A stretch of DNA of 21,032 nt from Elysia marginata (Eukaryota; Mollusca; Gastropoda; Plakobranchidae): the NCBI GenBank assembly GCA_019649035.1, contig BMAT01003262.1, positions 26,373 to 47,404 on the forward strand, given 5' to 3'. Made by a program: the position numbers and the translations under genes. Below are positions 7,900-16,472 of the stretch, piece after piece. The notes under the pieces were generated by a model. That model was given only the letters and a program-made list of their open reading frames with translations. It made no database searches and was not told the DNA's origin. How positions within the stretch are numbered: position 1 is the stretch's first letter; each line of letters opens with the position of its first letter.

Positions 7900-9225
7900 T
7901 CATACGGTCCTGACAATGTTACCTGCAGGTGCAGAACTAGAGGGTTTTGTGAGAAGCACAGTACTTAAACGAACACAGAATGCAAGTACCAGAATACATC
8001 CTATGTACAGCTGGGTTGAGAACAGCGATGTGTGTCCAAACGGAAATATCCAAAGGCCTCTGTGGTTAGCATCTCTGATGTGGTGTGACAGCCATGCCGA
8101 TAAGAACATCAGGGCAAAAATCCAGGTTTTTGGCCGCCATTTATTGAGCACAATTATTGCGAATGTCACTCCAAACACTAGGCTGGTGTTGTGAAACGGT
8201 GGCCTTTTGGAAAGATGCAAAGCTTTCTGGGAAAAAAAAATTTATATTGCCAGTTCTTTAGTAAGAAATTATAAGAGCCATTCGTTACAATTTTACATGC
8301 TTATGGATCACCAAGGATACAAACCTTATTGTAATAGATTATTGAAAAGCACTTAATTTGAAGAGAAAAAATGAAGTAAGGAGTAGGGGAGGGTATATTT
8401 AGGGAGATATATATAGAGAGAGTTAAAAAATGACTACCGTAATCGGTATTACTTTGTAAACCTTTATTCTTGAATTGAAAATAAAAGTTTCATCTGAATC
8501 CGTCAGATTAAGAACAATCTATCTCAAATTTACATGTCCTACAGGATTTAAGAAGTTCTTTAATGCACCTGAAAAAACGCCCTTTGAAGAGCAACATTTT
8601 CCTTCCTGTAAATCATATATGATGACAAAATTGAAATATACCAGTATTTTTTATGCACCATAAAGGTAATCTTTGCTTCAAAGGCAATATAAGAAGGATC
8701 ATAAAATTTCTAAAGGCAATCATACCTCAAAGTGTTTTTTTTTAGTTACATTTGACTAAGCATTGAATTTAATTACTGCTTGTTAACCACAAAATCTGTA
8801 ATCAGTTTCAAGGCCTACCATTTATCGCAGGCTCAATTATAAAAATTGTTAGCATCATAACAAACATGAACATGAGAAAACCATACCTTCAGACTGAGAG
8901 ACCCAGCTGCCAAAAAGTGATCTAAATCTACAGAGGCTGCAAGCACCGCTGCAGCCACACAGTTGAACCACTTGCTCCAGTCGGTGAGTAAAGATGAGTT
9001 TTCAACCATTGCCCACACAAAGAATCCAACAAGAGCATGGGTTGAACTGTCAATGAAAGCTCTTACTATAGCTGAATTATAAAATCTTCCAGATGAACTT
9101 TGCAAAGGAACTTTAGTAAGCATGATGTCTCCTGTGAGGCAAACAGTCACAATAATACAGCAGAGGAACAACGATAGAATAGGAGCCGGGAAAGCAACTC
9201 TTAGCATCTCTACAAATGATGTCAT
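7900..9225 (-). CDS. TMEM267: TMEM267 (transmembrane protein 267), two coding exons
   Basis: Complement of join(7900..8226, 8887..9225), 221 aa, close to the roughly 215 aa of vertebrate TMEM267. Exon 1 encodes residues 1-113 and ends ...AAG before a GTATGG donor. Exon 2 starts AAAGCT after a TTTCCCAG acceptor, phase 0, and encodes 114-221. Hallmarks are a hydrophobic N-terminal helix (about 13-33), AFIDSSTHALVGFFVWAMVE (56-75), ASVDLDHFLAAGSLSLK (97-113), SHHIRD (160-165), RGLWIFPFGHTS (169-180) and a last membrane helix (about 183-206). The family is a conserved multi-pass membrane protein of unknown function. The D-x-D-H and S-H-H-x-R-D residues resemble membrane-bound metal-dependent hydrolases (DUF457/YdjM-like), which is inference. 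The start is supported by an in-frame TGA 21 bases upstream. Nothing is disrupted. Confidence 0.92.
8227..8886 (-). other. TMEM267: TMEM267 intron (660 bp)
   Basis: On the minus strand the intron begins GTATGG right after codon 113 and ends in a T-rich tract and CCCAG. It is phase 0. The frame at 8475-8663 on the other strand shows no family resemblance. A short dyad, TACCGTAATCGGTA at 8436-8449, lies inside it. Confidence 0.85.
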
Positions 9226-9250
9226 TGTCGTTGATTGTAAACTTGCTCAT

Positions 9251-9797
9251 CTGGAGAAATTTGAAAAGAAAAAAAATAGAATAGAATTAGAAGAACTATT
9301 TTTTAATACATTTTACAATGTAGGCCTATTTGCTATTCTGTAGATCTTGTCCGAGGTTAATGCTTAGATGGTTTCTAAAGCTCTTCAGAACTAAATTACA
9401 GAAATTTAACAGAATGTCTTTTGATTTCGTCGTACAATGACAATGACACAGGAGTAGATCATATACCCATTGTGAATTATGTGGTTTAAATTCCACATAG
9501 CAAAAAATTTTTTTGATCACATTTTTGATGATCACATGTCAATGCTAAGCTGAAACTTCAGGATTTTTATTCTATCTGAGCTAGGAATAAAAGGTCCTGT
9601 GCAATGAGGTGCTTTAATTTTTATTATACAACAAACATTATAGACAAAACAAAGGCCAATGAAGAGTAATTTTGAATTGAAATAAATAGTGGCACCCCAT
9701 AAAGCCTTCCATAAAAACTTTAAAGACTGCTGCAAATCAATGGAGCAAAATAAGTTTATAACTCATGAGTAAGATGGCCACATGAAGCCAATACTAA
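9251..9797. other. Upstream region of TMEM267, no gene seen
   Basis: This should hold the 5' UTR or first intron of TMEM267. I see no CpG-rich promoter and no coding similarity. The two minus-strand open frames of 67-69 codons here are Lys/Phe/Ile-rich translations of AT-rich DNA. Non-coding first exons, if any, cannot be placed from sequence alone. Confidence 0.4.
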
Positions 9798-9801
9798 ATG
9801 T

Positions 9802-9876
9802 CTGTACTGGCTTCCAGTGAAGGCCAGAATAAAAAATACTCAAGTTTTATTGCATGTCACATTACAAGTCTACAGC
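9802..9876 (+). mobile_element. CR1/L2/Jockey-like LINE fragment (RT C-terminal region)
   Basis: The plus strand reads LYWLPVKARIK, then QVLLHV. This matches the 'L-H-W-L-P-V-x-x-R-I-x-F/Y-K-x-L-L' motif found after the RT domain in many non-LTR retrotransposons. The segment between is slightly disturbed (KNTQ in place of the usual aromatic-Lys) and a stop follows soon. It sits in a different frame from the neighbouring LINE fragment, so the two may come from different elements or one frameshifted copy. Confidence 0.55.
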
Positions 9877-9896
9877 TAATTTGTTGCCACATATCA

Positions 9897-10136
9897 AAAA
9901 GCAAACAACGAGGCCGACCAAAAACATCCATTGTGACTACACTACGACGAGACCTCAAGAGTCACAACAACGATCACTGGCCAACTAGATTACAATCGAT
10001 TAATGACCTTGACCACCTTCGCGACATAGCACAGAACAGATCCGACTGGAAGCACCTGACGACAGCAATATACAGCTCAGCCAAGGCAGAGACGTCAGTC
10101 GACGTCGCAGCGGACGGGCATTAACTAACTAACATA
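9897..10136 (+). mobile_element. 3' end of a non-LTR retrotransposon (LINE) with TAAC tail
   Basis: An open frame ends at a TAA at 10122-10124. It reads KQRGRPKTSIVTTLRRDLK, then LDHLRDIAQNRSDWKHLTTA and finally DVAADGH. The 'R-G-R-P-K/P-T...L..D....L...A.DR..W..' pattern is the extreme C-terminus of invertebrate LINE ORF2 proteins. The coding end is followed at once by TTAACTAACTAAC, a short tandem tail such as I/Nimb- and CR1-type elements leave at their 3' ends. Only about 75 codons remain, so this is a dead, heavily 5'-truncated copy. Confidence 0.6.
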
Positions 10137-11424
10137 TATCCAACTGTGCAACTCCCCCTGTATTATCAAGCTATACACTGGGGCACTAAGTCTAGTCCGT
10201 CAATATCTGAGAGCTAATAAACAACTAACCATGTGTGACTAAACTTTTGACTTCTCGTTACCGCTTAACTTACTGACAAGTACCCTTAATTTACTGACGT
10301 AAGGGACACAACTCTAATTTGTTTTAAGACTGATGTTTTTAATTTTGTTAATTTGGTTTTGTAACCACAGATAAAAATATTGAAAAAAAATAACAGGTCA
10401 TATGATATGACACATATGTTTTCCACAGAGTATTAAAAAAATGCAAAAGTCAGTTCTAGATCTAGATAGACTTTGTAGGGCCAGGGTGGTGGATAAGTCA
10501 TCCATAATTAATGAATGAAGGAATGGGGGGTTGGGGTGGACAAGTCATCTAAACTTAATAAAAGGATTTTGGAAACTGCAGTTTATGCAGGGATGATTCG
10601 GAGAATACCGCTAAAACGAAAACTCTCGCTGGCATTCCCCGACCGGTGGACTGTGAAGTTGCGCTGGTAATACTAATAAACGGGGCATGAAATATAAGGC
10701 CTTCAGGGGTGCGCAAAAAAAAAGGAGGGGGGGGGGGCTCTTATTTGATACCTCAGAGTAGATCTTTTAATATATATATTCAAGCCGAAACCAAAACTAG
10801 TGAAGTTAGGTTGTTTGTTTACGATAACAAGTCTGTTGCAAAGACTAATTCTGCGATTGGAATGTGATATCTAGCGCATCTCAATCAAAAGTCTTCACCA
10901 ATGTAATGGAGATGTTCGCTGAATGCATACGGTTTACAAAGAAATGTCAATTTTCCAAAATTATAACTTGGAAACTAAAGATCGCATCGACTACAGTACT
11001 AGTAGTTATGGGTTATCAAAAATAGAACTCTTGTTCAGCAAGGAACTCTTTTGCTTTCCAGTATAAATAAACCCATATATACATACAAAACATGTACGCG
11101 AAGCACAATTGTCGGGGGGGGGGGAGGGAGTCAGGCCGTAATGGGAACCAGCGAGCTATAGCTGGTACAGTGGTAGTACAGGAAATCACCTGTTTACTTT
11201 TATAAATGTTTCTTTCATGAAATGGAGGACAGAAAGGTATTGATATTGCTATCAACCTGGCAGAGTCTCTAGGGACCGCAGTTGATCAAGAGTGCCTGGT
11301 ATTGGCTTAGCTTCAGCTCTAATCTGGTGCAGACAGATTACAAAAACTATGTTCATCAATTGCCCGGTCTTAATGTTTACCAGTGGGTTAAGCATGCTTT
11401 ATAGTACTATAAGGTTGTGCCATT
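10137..11424. other. Unassigned DNA with short repeats and homopolymers
   Basis: No gene is supported. Visible structure includes two copies of GGTGGAYAAGTCATCYA (about 10491 and 10536), an AGATCT hexamer pair (10456-10470), an A9-GGA-G11 run (about 10717-10738), a G12-like run (11114-11125) and a perfect small hairpin, TTGATATTGCTATCAA (11239-11254). The minus-strand frame at 11016-11255 spans the G-run and looks accidental. Confidence 0.4.
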
Positions 11425-11802
11425 GGCTTTATCCTGGCCTTAAAAATGAATTTTTGGATTCCCTTTCATTTTGTCAGTCCTGCCAGCGGATCAATGCCAG
11501 GATTATCACTTAAAAGATGTAATCCTGGGAAGTGGGATTGGGCAGCTGGGGTTAAAAATAGGTTATTATCCCTTTAATTTTGTCATTTTTGCCATTAGGC
11601 CAATACACTAAATAAGTGAATTATAAATTTATACTAGAACCTACAATTGATCTAGAAATCTAGTAGTAGGCCAACCTACTTGTAAGTAGATAGATACTTA
11701 GAGAGCACATGTACCTGTGATGTTCACAGAAACAAGACTAGGTGACTTTTTGTTCAAATTTCATTTTGTCAGTCTTGCCAGCGGGTCAATGCCAGGAATA
11801 TC
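11425..11802. repeat. Degenerate interspersed repeat, three copies
   Basis: A 44-bp stretch starting TTTCATTTTGTCAGTC and ending with GCCAGGA and an AT-rich TATC end occurs at 11464-11507 and again at 11759-11802 with three differences. A third, more decayed copy lies at 11572-11604. Copies 1 and 3 are each preceded by ATCCTGG (about 11427 and 11522) and a TTAAAAAT-like stretch, so a unit of roughly 100 bp appears to be repeated. The core, CCAGCGGRTCAATGCCAGGA, resembles the right end of the inverted-repeat element at 12251-13033, hinting at one repeat family. Confidence 0.6.
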
Positions 11803-12250
11803 GGTCCTCCGTGCCAGGTACACACACTCGAAGTGTGAAAATTTAAACAAAGTCATACAGTCTTGTTTAAATTGTAAACAGTACAGGTACAGGTAATCTC
11901 TAATTTCTAAAGTCTAACCTACGTCTAACCTAAGTTGGCCTACTAGATTTTTAGACAAAAATTTTGTCCTACATGATCACAACTGACAGATTTTGAGTGT
12001 AGAAGTTTCTACATTTCTTCATCAATTTGCTTTAAAAAATTTATGACAAAGCATTATGATGCAATTTAAGAAAATCATAACATCATATAATTGTAACAAT
12101 ATTGTTAGTTTCTATGTTATTTCTGGAAATACTTTGTCCCCCATCACAACCGACAGATTTATAAGGTTTTGTCACAGTATCATAGATCTTGGCTAGAAAA
12201 AAGACTCATTTGCAATTGCACTAGTAGTGAGATAGTAATCTAGCGATAAT
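11803..12250. other. Unassigned AT-rich DNA
   Basis: No coding sequence or recognisable element. Two similar sentences of sequence, around 11954 (TTTTGTCCTACATGATCACAA) and 12133 (TTTGTCCCCCATCACAACC), share ATCACAACYGACAGATTT (11977 and 12145), a short direct repeat of about 18 bp. Confidence 0.4.
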
Positions 12251-13033
12251 CCTGGGATCAGCCCGCTACCGTGAAAATCACATATTCGATTACTTTTTAC
12301 AGCCACCGATTACTATTGCATACATCAATCACCTCTGCTAAAGCGCAAGCCCCTTTCTCACTCAGCACACATGGTTGCTCACCGATATTAATGCCTACTC
12401 TAGCTTGGTCACTGTGTCTCTCAAGATCTCTAAACCCTTTACAGTTATCATGCACTCTCCACCCGCCAAAGTGTACTGGAACCAGCCAGCCTATAATTGC
12501 TGTAACAGATAATAGAGAGACACCCCAGAGTGACCAGGTAGACTAGACACTCGCGGTTCTCATGCACCCTAAATCCACTACCGTTCTCACACACCTTTCA
12601 TCCAACTTAAGGCTAGCGGGCCAATCACTGGAACAGAATTAAGAGAGATACCCCACAGTGAACAGGCTAGACTGGGCACTAGCACTGTAGCAGTTTTCGT
12701 GTACTTTCCATGCACTACAGACTACAGTTCTCACACACTTTTCATCCAACTTATATGACCAGCGGGCCAATTACAGATAATTACTGGAACAGATTACATG
12801 TGTAGAGACACACCAGAGTGACCCATGGCACACTGTCTGCGAGCAACCATTGTGCTAGGCTAAAGCTGAGTGAGAGCGAGCCAGCCATGCGCCGCGGCAC
12901 AGGTGTCATGAAACCCAGGGGCACAACGTTTTGCTAGGGGAATAAAGTTTACACGATAGATCTAGATCTAATAATCAGTGGCTGCAAAAAGTCATCGAAT
13001 ATTTGCTTTTCATGGTAGCGGGCCGATCCCAGG
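12251..13033. mobile_element. Non-autonomous inverted-repeat element with internal tandem repeats
   Basis: The left end (12251-12312) and the reverse complement of the right end (13033-12972) match at about 55 of 62 positions. Both begin CCTGGGATC followed by RGCCCGCTACC. After an asymmetric insertion in the right arm, which carries AGATCTAGATCT, the symmetry resumes: CTCACTCAGC...ATGGTTGCTC at about 12357-12380 against GAGCAACCAT...GCTGAGTGAG at 12841-12873. The middle holds tandem repeats (12505-12830). No transposase is encoded, and the open frame at 12271-12546 is only a by-product of the repeats. This is MITE- or foldback-like, and the superfamily is unknown. The target-site duplication is unclear; flanking bases are AT-rich on both sides. 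Confidence 0.75.
12505..12830. repeat. Internal tandem repeats, about 2.3 units of 128-156 bp
   Basis: Units start at 12505 (128 bp), 12633 (156 bp) and 12789 (partial, about 42 bp). Shared blocks in order are ACAGAWTAAKAGAGAGAYACC, CAGAGTGACCAGG-like, then TTCTCACACACYTTTCATCC, AACTTA and AGCGGGCCAAT followed by ACTGGA. A further, more diverged half-unit seems to lie before 12505. The AGCGGGCCAAT...TGGA block at the end of each unit is close to the element's own right terminus (TAGCGGGCCGATCCCAGGA). Confidence 0.7.
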
Positions 13034-13931
13034 ATTTATAAATGCCGAAATCTAGAGTCTAGGCGGCTAGGCCTACAATAAAATCAAATTTATCATTTTT
13101 TTTATGTTACCTTTGATTTCTTTTTTAATGATTCAACTCAAAGGCAAAAATATCAAAGTCCAAATCTACATCTTGATCTAAAATAGGGTCTACTTCAGTA
13201 GGCTCCTAGATCCAGATTCTAGTCCTACTCATACTCATAGTCCTAAGTATTCTACTTTCTAGCCACAGTGTAGACCTGTTCATTGTCCTGTGAGTGTGAC
13301 ATAACTCACATGCTTCATCATCTAAATCTGGTCTTATTCTAGATTAAAAGATTGAACGTACCGGTACGTATGTATTTATAATGTACGCTCTGTCTGAGCT
13401 GAGTTTGTGACTTTTCTGTTTAAACCAGTCCTGCTTGCCGTGCTTGCTGCTTGGTACACAAGACTGAGTTTACTGCCGTCGAGGTCTAGAAAATTATAGA
13501 TTTCGCCACAGAAAAAGTTCATATTTTCTAGAACCTAAGAGTGAAGCCCCTTGCTTAAAGGGGAATCACTCTCAAAAGAAAGGTATGCGCAAACATAAAC
13601 AACTCGGAGACCATATCTTGACAACATTCATAAAATTATTTTAAACTGCAAGTGAAACTTATACAAGTAGGCCTATCGCTTCTAGACCTAGTTATCTAGA
13701 CATATTTCATCTAATAATGTTACAGCATATGAGGTAAAAAGATAAGTGGAAGTTAAGGTTTTACTTTTAAATGGGATCCTTTTGGTCTTTACAAAATGAC
13801 AACGAAAAACAGTTGTCAGTTGAAAAACCCTTGGCAAAAACATTAATATAATCTAGCATTAGATCTAGATCTAGATCTAGATTCAATTTATAAAGGAACT
13901 TAGTTTAGCAGGCATGAATGTAAAATAATAT
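13034..13931. other. Unassigned DNA with one strong hairpin and AGATCT repeats
   Basis: No gene seen. It contains a hairpin with 14-bp arms matching at 12 positions and a 5-base loop (13539-13571) and a short perfect hexamer array, AGATCTAGATCTAGATCTAG (13861-13880). Confidence 0.45.
13861..13882. repeat. AGATCT hexamer microsatellite
   Basis: Three and a half perfect tandem copies of the self-complementary hexamer AGATCT. Shorter clusters of the same unit occur at 10456-10470, 12958-12970, 16565-16576 and 16616-16626, and isolated TAGATCTA words elsewhere, so the unit is over-represented in this window. Confidence 0.8.
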
Positions 13932-14224
13932 ATGGCTCAGTCTCCCCTTATTGATCATTTGTTGACGCCTGTGTAGGCCTATGTGTTTTTGTTTTCTCTT
14001 TCCTAAAGCCAGTTTTTCACAAATCTTGAGAAAATTTCTCTGAGGTAAAGAAAATTGGTTGCTTTAGCTACCACAACCATAATAAAGCCCTCAAATATTA
14101 TGTTTTATGAAAAAAATGATTTTGAAGGCAAAATTGTCTCTATATTTCATCATTGAAAGTGGGACATTCAATCCCTGATACTCTTTGTTGCCCGTTTTGA
14201 GACAGAGAAATAAGCTCTAGATAG

Positions 14225-14479
14225 CTAAATAGTTTTGTGGTTCAATTCTGCACAAACATTGTATCTCTCATCCTGCAAAAGCTGAAGCAAATACGAATTG
14301 CCTTTATGACCCTGCAGTTCTGTGAACTTGACGTGACAAACGTTATTCATCAAGTCCGGTAGTTGCAAATCACTGCTTAAGCCATACGTGGCTCCTGTTG
14401 TGGGCCTAGGCCATTGAAAAAGCTTTGAACGAGAGTAGAAATACACCTTTAGAGGACTCAATATCACCGCTGCATTCAC
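14225..14479 (-). CDS. Unrecognised 84-codon open frame inside the 13932-16056 block
   Basis: I do not recognise this protein. It has balanced composition and reads plausibly as coding in its second half, with LPDLMNNVCHVKFTELQGHK, then SYLLQLLQDERYNVCAEL. The 'H...LL..L..ER...C' spacing faintly recalls the start of a BTB/ZBTB domain, but the acidic 'C-D-V' signature is absent and the frame stops six codons later. The frame contains one inverted copy of the ACGTTTGTCAC motif (14333-14346). There is no flanking splice signal I would defend. It may be a gene fragment carried by the element or chance. Confidence 0.2.
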   Translation of the reverse strand: MNAAVILSPLKVYFYSRSKLFQWPRPTTGATYGLSSDLQLPDLMNNVCHVKFTELQGHKGNSYLLQLLQDERYNVCAELNHKTI

Positions 14480-15871
14480 AGTACAAAACTCGCGTTAGTA
14501 GACCTAGCGGTTGTCGGTACTATTGTTCCCAGTCACGATCACGATTGTCACATGCCTCTGTAACACAAACACAGTACCGTAAAACTTTGTTTCTGATCGG
14601 ATAAAATGAGAATTGGACTTCTGTAGTTTCAGTTCTGTTCAGCCGAGTTTGATGCAATATGGCGGACGATGGAAATCACAAGCTTTCTCATCAAGTCACG
14701 CAAATCGGATGAAAATAACGCTTGTCACGTGGATAACGATTGTGACTATTCTGGTAATTTTTTTTCTAATTATTGATAGTTTTATCGTGAATTATCACAA
14801 GTTTTTGAGGCTATTGCATCATAGGCCTAGTGCTCGGTGCTGTGAATGATTGTGACTTTCAAACAAAGAACCGAATTTCGGTCATTGGCTTGAAGATTCA
14901 GTAATCGAATGTTATCAAATTTCCAGTCCGGATAACGTTTGCAGCGGGCCAGTTTGGTTGAAGCCGTGTTTCGAATAGTTTTATTTTTTGACATATTATT
15001 CTTTTCACTTCTTTTTAGTAGAAATAGTATATATCTATGAATAGTTATTACCGTGTCACAACCAAAATAAAACCGTCATTGGGTATGTTAATTTCAATCA
15101 CAAACATCACCGGACTTGAAAGATGTCCGGTCCAGGTGACGTTTGTAACCTTGGCTAACTACAAAAGGAAGTGCATTTTCATTTATATATTAAGTGGGTG
15201 ATCCAATTGAAGTGTTTACCCGAGTCTCATAGAAAAAAGCCTTTAACAGAAAAATACTTGGATAAGTCAGCCTGTGGTTGCTTAGGAACTTACCTCATGA
15301 GTTTTACAGTGCTAGGAAAAAAATCAAGTCCCATAACGTTTGTCACTATTTATTACAATAATCAATACCATTTTTTATCTTTTTAAGATATTTGTCTAAT
15401 TTTTTTTTTTGCTTCAAGAAAAGACATTTGTCACTTAAATTCACAATTTTAATGTACTTTTTACTTTGAATGATCATGTTTCAATGCCAATTTTATGTCC
15501 AATAACGTTTGTCACAATAATCTTAATATGGTTTTATAACTCTCATGTTTTATTATCTAAATGTCAAGAAATTGAATTAACTTTGAATGTCCAATAATCT
15601 CTATGAAATGCATTATTTTTTATGTCTGTTCTTTTAGTTTTTTTCCCTCAGTGTAATTGGTAAGGTATACCATGATTTTGTTCTTCTTGTCCTTTCATGA
15701 TTGTCACTATCAGCAGTCTGTATCAATGAAACTAAAAAAAATTTTCTTTCCATAAAACATCCAGAATTGTTAAGTTTGTTGTAAAAAGGTTGTCTGAACA
15801 TGATTTGTGCATGTTATTGTGGTGTTTCATGTGTTTTTAAGGTTTATTTTATGTCCAGTGATGTTTGTCAC
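14333..15871. repeat. Dispersed ATAACGTTTGTCAC-like motif, about ten copies
   Basis: Plus-orientation copies: 14538-14551, 14715-14728, 14733-14746, 14932-14944, 15135-15149, 15333-15346, 15502-15515, 15697-15707 (partial) and 15858-15871. Inverted copies: 14333-14346 and 15098-15111. Several plus copies extend upstream as TATGTCC or GTCC (15494, 15329, 15851 and 15130), giving a consensus near TGTCCRRTAACGTTTGTCAC. I found no comparable copy elsewhere in the window. One inverted/direct pair (15098 and 15135) also shares a CCGGAC/GTCCGG pairing. Confidence 0.65.
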
Positions 15872-16056
15872 TTTTTAAAGTTTGAAAAATAATATGTTTG
15901 GTATAAAAAAAAACTGTTCACATGGGAGCTCTGAAATTTTACACATAGGCCCAGGGAATATTGAGCTGTTGTGGTTACATTTCAAGGCAGTGAGCCCAAT
16001 TTGAATTTTAAGCTTCAATGTCCCAAAATGTAAACAATAAGGGGAGACTGAGCCAT

Positions 16057-16472
16057 TTCTTTTGAAAAGCTAGACCGTATATAGGCTATGCTTGTTCCTT
16101 GTGTCTAGAAGAAAAACTTGCTAGATCTATACTAAAAAAAGAGGTTCCTTAACTTTCTATGCCGGCGACAGATACATTGGTCGGCAAATTTGACCTATTC
16201 ATCAGTCAATGTATATTTTATTTCGCTGCTTCCACATTTTACATTTATAAATTACAACTTTTTAATTGTTGAACAAAAATAGGACTACCGGCGATGAAAT
16301 ATCCCATGCTTGTTTGTTTTGAAGCCGTTTTTGGTGCAAAATCAAGTATTTTCCCTGTTTCCAAGCTAAACAAAATAATGAACACACCCACCACCTCTAG
16401 GGCACCACTGCCTGATCGAGTTATAGGCGTCTAACTAGCAACCAAGCAAGGAAATTGCTTAAATCTATCCTT
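16057..16472. other. Unassigned DNA
   Basis: No gene seen. A GGGCACCACTGCC...TTATAG word at about 16400-16429 recurs in modified form at 16946-16970 (GGGCAGCACTGCCC...TTATAG), on either side of the acidic open frame. This could mark two ends of something, but the match is short. Confidence 0.3.

Larger units (their letters stand above)
13932..16056. mobile_element. Putative 2.1-kb element bounded by a 22-bp perfect inverted repeat
   Basis: ATGGCTCAGTCTCCCC followed by TTATTG at 13932-13953 is matched exactly, in inverted orientation, at 16035-16056. A second short inverted match, TGGGACATT, lies inside at about 14160 and 16018. The interior holds about ten copies of an ATAACGTTTGTCAC-like motif (14333-15871) and no recognisable transposase. 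The structure suggests a non-autonomous DNA transposon with subterminal and internal repeats. The flanks (ATAATAT on the left, TTCTTTT on the right) do not form a clear target duplication, so mobility is inferred only from the inverted ends. Confidence 0.5.

Noticed and set aside
8414..8426. Shared word GAGAGAGTTAA at about 2800, 8416 and 16820
   Set aside because: Short and low in complexity. The flanks share nothing, so I could not support a common element.
11114..11125. G-run, possible quadruplex
   Set aside because: A plain homopolymer, with no gene context and prone to sequencing error.
12271..12546. 91-codon plus-strand frame rich in Ser/Leu/Pro
   Set aside because: It begins inside the left inverted repeat and runs into the tandem repeats. 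No start context, no domain, and repeats explain it.
14613..14849. 78-codon plus-strand frame with a hydrophobic stretch
   Set aside because: Uses a non-ATG start, and the hydrophobic part (ITLVTWITIVTILVIFF) is produced by two adjacent ACGNTTGTCAC motif copies and a T-run.
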